Position numbers and translations under genes: made by a program. Positions 58,774 through 64,000 of a stretch of 64,000 nucleotides of DNA are shown here, piece after piece. Under the pieces are notes generated by a model, which did not search any database, was not told the DNA's origin, and saw only the letters and a program-made list of their open reading frames with translations. Source of the stretch: Lapidilactobacillus achengensis (GTDB taxonomy: Bacteria; Bacillota; Bacilli; Lactobacillales; Lactobacillaceae); contig NZ_RHOV01000004.1 of the NCBI RefSeq assembly GCF_003946655.1, positions 62,001-126,000 on the forward strand, read 5' to 3'. Within the stretch, counting starts at the first letter, position 1. Every line of letters begins with the position of its first letter.

Positions 58774-59107
58774 CCAGGTCTGTCCTTGAAGTTGCGCTTG
58801 ATGGCAGAAGTGGTGGGTGTTGCGCGTGAGCGCAACCGGCTGGGACTGCTGTTGCGGACTGGAACGTGGTGGGCGCTGTTTTGAGCCAATCCGCAAAGAT
58901 CGCGGCTTGTCTCAAAATCAGGCCTTGTCCTAAGCGGCAAAGCCGCCAAGGACAATTTCACCACTGAGCCGCGCAGTCCCAGCCGGTTGCTAGGCAGAAT
59001 TGAGCCTATCTGCAATCGAAGCGAAGGATTTGACGAAGTGGTTTCGCAAGCTAGAGGTTAAACGATTTCCCGCTTTTGAGGTGGTACGGCAATGCCAACT
59101 GATTCTA
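58774..59107 (+). repeat. Large structured repeat, forward copy 2
   Basis: Same order of stems as 53131-53490, with outer arms GGCTGGGACTGC/GCAGTCCCAGCC and the variable stem TTGTCCT/AGGACAA around GCGGC-aaa-GCCGC. It starts right after the GH125 stop. Confidence 0.88.
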
Positions 59108-59424
59108 GAGGCATGGACGCTATTCTTGAATCTGTTCTTGATGGCAGAAGTGGTGGTTGTTGCGCGTGAGCGCAACCGGCTGGGACTGCTGATGCGGACT
59201 GGAACGTGGTGGGCATCGTTTGAAGCCAATCCGCAAAGTGCGCGGCTTGTCTTCAAATCGAGCCTTGTCCTAAGCGGCAAAGCCGCCAAGGACAATTTCA
59301 CCACTGATTGAGCTTATCTGCAATCGAAGCGAAGGATTTGACGAAGTGGTTTCGCAAGCTAGAGGTCAAAACAATCGCCCACTTTTTAGGTGGGACATCA
59401 AGGCCAACGGATTTCGGAAGTCTG
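59108..59424 (+). repeat. Large structured repeat, forward copy 3 (partly deleted)
   Basis: Very similar to copy 2, but about 30 bases with the 3' outer arm are missing, so GGCTGGGACTGC is unpaired. The internal stem changed to TTTGAAG/CTTCAAA, still complementary (copies 1 and 2: TTTTGAG/CTCAAAA). Confidence 0.85.
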
Positions 59425-59504
59425 GGCTTAGTTCTTAAATCTTCGTTTGATTTTAGGTGTGCTGGGGTTTGGATGTGAGCGCAACCGCCTCAGGACGTTT
59501 GTCG

Positions 59505-59890
59505 TAGGCTGAACATCGCTATTCGTTTCCGTAACAAACCGTGTGTGGGAACAGACCGATTCAGTTGATTCGTCAAGATTATGCCCAAGTTCATCAGGCA
59601 GTTTGCACTGGTGTCACCAATTTAAAGCTTGTAACCACTAGCCATGGCCGTCAATTGCGTGGATCCTCATCAATTGGCCATAGCCTGCCAATTGGCGTGA
59701 GTGCTCAAGCGACTGTTAAAACGTTGAGCGGCTGGAGCGGAGAAATTCGGGGTGAGATCGCCGTGAAATTGTCCTTGGCGGCTCTGCCGCTTAGGACAAG
59801 GCTCAGCTTTGAGATTTTCGGCGCCCTTCCGAAAAGCTCAAAGTGACGCCCACAGCGAGCTCACCCCGCCAGAACAAGCAATCCCAACCA
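59505..59890 (-). repeat. Large structured repeat, reverse-orientation copy 2
   Basis: Close homologue of 53504-53905 (long shared stretch around CAATTGGCCATAG and CGTTGAGCGGCTGGAGCGG). The variable stem is TTGTCCT/AGGACAA; the 3' outer arm is shortened after CTCACCCC. The rest of 59425-59956 has no gene; GH38 starts at 59957. Confidence 0.86.
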
Positions 59891-59956
59891 AAGCTGCCGC
59901 GCCGCAGCGTTGCTGCGGATAATTTCAACATAAAGAATAATTGAGGAGAGATATTC

Positions 59957-62662
59957 ATGACCAAGAAGAAAGTTTTCGTAATTTCGCATAGTCATTGGGA
60001 CCGCGAATGGTACATGCCGTTTGAGAAACACCATTTACGTTTGGTGAAATTGCTTGATGAAGTCCTTGACTTGATCGACCACGATCCTAAATTCAATAGT
60101 TTCCAACTAGATGGTCAAGCCATTATTATTGATGACTATTTAGCGGTCCGCCCGGAAAACGAAGGCCGGATCCGCCAAGCTATCGCCGCGGGCAAATTGC
60201 GCGTTGGGCCCTTCTATGTCCTCCAAGATGATTTCTTGATCAGCCCTGAGGCCCACGTTAAGGACTTCCAAATCGGTCGCGCCACTGCGGAGAAATATGG
60301 CCCAATGATGGGCATCGGTTACTTCCCTGATACTTTTGGCAATATGGGTCAGACCCCGCAGATGTTGCGGTTGGCCGGGCTCGACGCGGTTGCCTTCGGT
60401 CGGGGTGTTAAGCCAACGGGGTTGAATAATCAGGTTTCAGAGGCGGCGTTTGAGTCGTCATTCTCAGAGATGAAATGGTCGGGACCAGACCAAAGTGAGG
60501 TCTTAGGGATCTTGTTTGCCAACTGGTATAGTAACGGCAATGAAATTCCTACCGATCCCGCGGCCGCGAAGATTTATTGGACGCAAAAATTGGCTGATGT
60601 GGAGAAATATGCGTCCACCGATAATCTGTTGATGATGAATGGGGTCGACCATCAGCCTGTTCAAAAAGATGTCACCAAGGCTTTGGCGGTGGCGCAAGAG
60701 TTGTTCCCAGATTACGAATTCATTCATTCTAACTTTGATGATTATCTGGCGGCGGTCAAGGCCGATTTGCCGGAGAACCTCAGTGAGGTCAAAGGCGAGT
60801 TGACGTCGCAAGAGACTGATGGCTGGTACACGTTGACCAATACGGCGTCGTCGCGAATCTATTTGAAGCAGAAGAACACGGAAGTTCAACATGAATTGAT
60901 TACCGAAGCGACCCAGTTGGCGGCAGCCTTTTTGCCAGCGGCGCAATATCCTAAAGATCAATTGACCTATGCTTGGAAGTTACTATTACAAAATGATATT
61001 CACGATAGCATCACTGGCTGCTCGGTGGATGAGGTCCATCGCGAAATGATGACCCGCTTCGAGAAGGTTGAGGCAATCGCCCAATCGATTCGTGATGAGG
61101 CGCAAGCGGCGTTGACTGGACAAATTGACACCAGCGTTTTCCCAGAAGGGACCCGCCCATTCGTGCTGATCAATCCTAGCGATATGCCGAAGACCGGCAC
61201 GGTCAAAGTGGAAGTCGAGTTGGATCGGGCGCTCTTTGCGGATGGGAGTCCAGACGCACAATTTGCGAAAATGCAGCTGATCGAGCAACGGAAGCGGCAT
61301 TATCAAATCATTGACGCGAATGGTCAACCACAAAGCGGGCGCATCACCGACTTCACCACGCGTTTTGGCGCTGACTTACCGGAAGATCGTTTCCGCGTGC
61401 CGTACATGGCGGTTTATGCGGAAGTTGAGGTTCATGTGGATGAACTGCCTGCTTTCTCCTGGCAAACTTTAGCGCTCCAAGAAGTGAAAACGCCACGGTA
61501 TTACGCGGATCGTGATCAGGGACGCATCATCACGAACGGTCATATTTTGGAAAACAAGTGGATAAAAGCAGAGGTCTCACCAGTTGATGGCAGTTTGATC
61601 ATTGTGGATAAGCCCAATCAACGGACCTATACTCGCCAGGCGATTTTCGAGGATGTGGGCGATATGGGGAACGAATATATCTTCAAAGAAACCGCGGATC
61701 AACGACGGATCTACTCGACAGATCAAGCACCAGTCCTCCACGTTTTGGAAAACAACAGTCAACGGGGTGTGCTCGAATTGACCGCCACGCTGGAGATCCC
61801 AGTCGGAGCCGATGCCCAGTTAGATTACGAACAGCGCGCGGTCATTGACATTACCCACCGGCAGGCGCGGCGCAGTCAAGAAACCTTGAAGCTAGTGTTG
61901 CGGACCGAAATCACTTTGGATCGCGATTCCCGTCAACTCAGTTTCAAGGTCAGCTACAATAATCAGGCGAAAAATCACCGGCTACGTGTTTTGTTCCCGA
62001 CTCAGATCAACAGTGGCGAAAATGAGGCTGAATCGATTTTCGAAGTGGTCAAACGACCAAATGTACCAAGTCGCGAGTGGGAGAACGAGACCAACCCGCA
62101 ACGGCAACAAGCCTTCGTTAATGTCCATGACAGTTCGACCGGCGTGACCGTGGCCAATTATGGGTTGAACGAGTATGAAGTGCTGCCCGAAGATGGCACG
62201 ATTGCCTTGACTTTGCTGCGTTGCACCGGTGAATTGGGCGATTGGGGCTACTTCCTGACTCCCGAGGCCCAGTGCTTAGGCGCCCAAACCGCCGAGTTCG
62301 CCTTGCTTTTCCATGGCGAGACAGAAGCAGATCGCATGACCACTTACCGCTTGGCCCGGGCCAGTCAGATCCCAGTCTTGAGCCAATGGCTGGAACGTCA
62401 TCCAGGCGACCGAGGCACTACTGGCCAATGGATGAGCCTTCAAGCAGAGGATCACGCGTTTGCCGTTACCGGAATTGAACAAGATGCCCATGGAAAAATA
62501 ATCGCACGCGGGTATAATATGAGTCAGACCGACAAAAAGGTGACGCTCAAACATGGCGCCGACACCGGTGAAGTGGTGGACTTCCTAGACCGACCAATGC
62601 CACTAGCCGCAGACACCAAACTACGCGGCGCCGAAATCCGCAGCTACCGATTTAATAAGTAG
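59957..62662 (+). CDS. GH38 alpha-mannosidase, MngB-like
   Basis: 901 residues, no signal peptide. VFVISHSHWDREWYMPFEKH places the zinc ligands at His13 and Asp15 (or adjacent), GYFPDTFGNMGQTPQML gives nucleophile Asp125, NDIHDSITGCSVDEVHREM near 345-365 supplies further active-site residues, and a long beta-sandwich C-terminus follows. The bacterial MngB/SpGH38 type is shorter than the MAN2C1-like GH38 at 14945, so the two are not recent duplicates. MngB acts on 2-O-mannosyl-glycerate-6-P in E. coli, while related streptococcal enzymes act on alpha-1,3-mannose of N-glycans; here the latter fits the context. Start ATG follows GAGGAGAG. Confidence 0.95.
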   Translation: MTKKKVFVISHSHWDREWYMPFEKHHLRLVKLLDEVLDLIDHDPKFNSFQLDGQAIIIDDYLAVRPENEGRIRQAIAAGKLRVGPFYVLQDDFLISPEAHVKDFQIGRATAEKYGPMMGIGYFPDTFGNMGQTPQMLRLAGLDAVAFGRGVKPTGLNNQVSEAAFESSFSEMKWSGPDQSEVLGILFANWYSNGNEIPTDPAAAKIYWTQKLADVEKYASTDNLLMMNGVDHQPVQKDVTKALAVAQELFPDYEFIHSNFDDYLAAVKADLPENLSEVKGELTSQETDGWYTLTNTASSRIYLKQKNTEVQHELITEATQLAAAFLPAAQYPKDQLTYAWKLLLQNDIHDSITGCSVDEVHREMMTRFEKVEAIAQSIRDEAQAALTGQIDTSVFPEGTRPFVLINPSDMPKTGTVKVEVELDRALFADGSPDAQFAKMQLIEQRKRHYQIIDANGQPQSGRITDFTTRFGADLPEDRFRVPYMAVYAEVEVHVDELPAFSWQTLALQEVKTPRYYADRDQGRIITNGHILENKWIKAEVSPVDGSLIIVDKPNQRTYTRQAIFEDVGDMGNEYIFKETADQRRIYSTDQAPVLHVLENNSQRGVLELTATLEIPVGADAQLDYEQRAVIDITHRQARRSQETLKLVLRTEITLDRDSRQLSFKVSYNNQAKNHRLRVLFPTQINSGENEAESIFEVVKRPNVPSREWENETNPQRQQAFVNVHDSSTGVTVANYGLNEYEVLPEDGTIALTLLRCTGELGDWGYFLTPEAQCLGAQTAEFALLFHGETEADRMTTYRLARASQIPVLSQWLERHPGDRGTTGQWMSLQAEDHAFAVTGIEQDAHGKIIARGYNMSQTDKKVTLKHGADTGEVVDFLDRPMPLAADTKLRGAEIRSYRFNK

Positions 62663-63038
62663 AGAGTGCGAGCCGACCTGGGCAGCTTCTGAGCATTAGC
62701 CTAGCAAGGATTTTGGAAGCCGCACTTGGCTTCCGGAATCCTAGCGTAGCTAAGCGGAAGAAGCTGGGTCGGTGAGCACGTTTCAAAACAGAGTGCGGAG
62801 CGCAACGGGTTGACTTCGAGCATTAGCCTAGCTCTTGTTTTGGAAGCCGCACTTAGCTTCCGGAACAAGAGCGTAGCTAAGCACAGAAGTCAGTTGCGCG
62901 CAGCACGTTTCAAAACAGAGTGCGGAGCGACCCGGTTAGCTTCTGAGCATTAGCCTAGCAAGGATTTTGGAAGCCGCACTTGGCTTCCGGAATCCTAGCG
63001 TAGCTAAGCGGAAGAAGCTGGGTCGCGCAGCACGTTTC
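62663..63038. repeat. Tandem array of three 122-bp hairpin repeats (array C)
   Basis: Units at 62663-62784, 62790-62911 and 62917-63038, period 127 bp, beginning at the last base of the GH38 stop codon. Inner arms: units 1 and 3 AAGGATTTTGGAAGC / GCTTCCGGAATCCT; unit 2 CTCTTGTTTTGGAAGC / GCTTCCGGAACAAGAG. Outer arms: CCGACC/GGTCGG, GCGCAAC/GTTGCGC, GCGACCC/GGGTCGC. Confidence 0.93.
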
Positions 63039-63095
63039 GATAGCGCACGAACCACCTAGTTCCACAAGTATGTTTAGAGTGAAAGAAGGATTACC

Positions 63096-63965
63096 ATGAC
63101 ACAATTATTAGGCGGCATCGAGGCTGGCGGGACGAAGTTTGTTTGCGCGGTCGGCGATGAAACCGGCGCGGTTATCGCCCGGGATAAGTTTCCTACTACC
63201 ACACCTGAGGAAACACTCCAACAAGTTTATCGATTTTTTGATCAGTATGACGTAGCCGCGATCGGCGTAGGTTCGTTTGGTCCGATCGACATTGATCCCC
63301 AATCAGCGACGTACGGTCACATTACCGATACACCGAAATTAGCGTGGAAAAACTATGATTTCTTAGGCGCGTTGCAACAGCATTATCCTCAGGTAAAATT
63401 CGTTTGGACAACTGATGTGAACGTGGCGGCCTATGGCGAATATCTGAAGGGTGCTGGCGTCGGCAAACAAAACATTTGCTACATCACTGTCGGCACCGGC
63501 ATTGGCGTGGGCTACATTTCTCACGGTCAGCTCTACGGTGGCCGCAGCCATCCCGAAGGCGGCCACATCATGATGCACCGCGCGGCTGGCGACGATTTCG
63601 CTGGCGTCTGTCCTTATCATGGTGACTGTTTAGAGGGGATCGCCGCCGGGCCGGCGATCGAACAGCGCAATGGCAAAAAAGGCCATGAAATCGCGCCAGA
63701 CGATCCTTTCTGGCAAATCGAGGCCTATTACCTGGCGCAAGCCTGCATGACCTACACCTTGACCTTCTCGCCGGACATTATCGTCTTCGGCGGCGGCGTC
63801 AGCAAACAAGCCCAGCTCTTCCCGATGATCCGCGCGGAATTTGCTAAGCTGATGAACAATTATGTGCGCGTTCCTGACTTAGACCAGTATATCCAGCACG
63901 TGAAACTCGGCGATGACGCCGGGATCGTGGGCAGTTTGTTGGTCGCAGAAGACGCGATGAAGTAA
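63096..63965 (+). CDS. ROK-family fructokinase/mannokinase (zinc type)
   Basis: 289 residues. LLGGIEAGGTKFVCAVGD is the phosphate loop; DVNVAAYGEYLKGAG holds the catalytic Asp; TVGTGIGVGYISHG and GGRSHPEGGHIMMHRA, then CPYHGDC, make the His/Cys zinc site of BsFrk/GmuE-type enzymes; DIIVFGGGVSKQ closes the fold. Such kinases phosphorylate fructose and often mannose. Placed after the GH38 gene, it is a natural route for released mannose to Man-6-P, which ManA outside the window would isomerise. Start ATG follows GAAAGAAGG. Confidence 0.93.
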   Translation: MTQLLGGIEAGGTKFVCAVGDETGAVIARDKFPTTTPEETLQQVYRFFDQYDVAAIGVGSFGPIDIDPQSATYGHITDTPKLAWKNYDFLGALQQHYPQVKFVWTTDVNVAAYGEYLKGAGVGKQNICYITVGTGIGVGYISHGQLYGGRSHPEGGHIMMHRAAGDDFAGVCPYHGDCLEGIAAGPAIEQRNGKKGHEIAPDDPFWQIEAYYLAQACMTYTLTFSPDIIVFGGGVSKQAQLFPMIRAEFAKLMNNYVRVPDLDQYIQHVKLGDDAGIVGSLLVAEDAMK

Positions 63966-64000
63966 ATTGAATTTGAAAGTTGACGAGTAGATCACTTCGT

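Noticed and set aside
53131-59890. Composite transposon around the GH92-GH125 module
   Set aside because: No transposase, terminal inverted repeat or target duplication is visible; only the repeat bracket is reported.

Overview
This window looks like a chromosomal segment of a Gram-positive lactic acid bacterium. The supporting signs are CcpA-type cre boxes, AAGGAGG ribosome sites, GntR/LacI and AraC sugar regulators, ROK kinases, PTS and Msm/Lpl-type ABC sugar uptake, and MucBP-free intracellular glycosidases. A Lacticaseibacillus or Schleiferilactobacillus relative is my guess from gene style only; no rRNA or tRNA is present to settle it. Apart from 0-4 kb (ABC exporter fragment, AraC regulator, alanine dehydrogenase, GyrI-like protein), nearly everything is a large carbohydrate island aimed at host- or yeast-type glycans rich in mannose, N-acetylglucosamine and galactose.

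Layout. (1) 4.0-18.1 kb: two adjacent GntR/LacI-type repressors face a divergent operon with a solute-binding lipoprotein, two Lpl-type permeases, a YesL-like protein, a GH92 alpha-mannosidase, a DUF4965 protein and a MAN2C1-like GH38 alpha-mannosidase. (2) 18.1-26.9 kb: glycerophosphodiesterase, then an amino-sugar module with a PTS EIIC interrupted by an in-frame TAG, a GntR/UTRA repressor, a ChbG-type deacetylase, a GH4 6-phospho-glycosidase, a ROK kinase, NanE and a DUF4127 protein. (3) 27.1-33.3 kb: AraC regulator divergent from an FAD-dependent oxidoreductase with a discoidin-like tail, followed by its own ABC importer. (4) 33.6-41.0 kb: GH2 beta-galactosidase, RpiR regulator, ROK kinase, GH35 beta-galactosidase. 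(5) 41.3-52.8 kb: a second Lpl-type importer, GH20 hexosaminidase, GH84 O-GlcNAcase-type enzyme and YesL/YesM/YesN. (6) 54.0-64.0 kb: a second GH92, a GntR/LacI repressor, GH125 exo-alpha-1,6-mannosidase, MngB-like GH38, and a zinc-type ROK fructo/mannokinase.

How it fits together. Three ABC importers lack any ATPase gene here, so a shared MsmK-type ATPase elsewhere is implied. None of the glycosidases has a signal peptide, so imported oligosaccharides are probably trimmed in the cytoplasm: galactose by GH2/GH35, GlcNAc by GH20/GH84, alpha-1,2 mannose by GH92, alpha-1,6 by GH125, and the rest by the two GH38 enzymes. Sugars are then phosphorylated by ROK kinases and amino sugars funnelled through NanE. 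No endoglycosidase, sialidase or fucosidase is visible, so the glycans must be released by other enzymes or other organisms.

The most unusual content is non-coding. Two families of repeated structured elements fill the gaps between the glycosidase genes. The first is a 122-bp long hairpin in tandem arrays with a 127-bp period (8 copies in three arrays). The second is a 300-400-bp multi-stem element (5 copies, both orientations) that brackets the GH92-regulator-GH125 module. In both families the arms differ between copies but stay complementary, which is strong evidence that the fold is selected. Base composition is also mosaic: most genes in 4-12.8 and 18.1-33.3 kb are clearly AT-richer than the rest.
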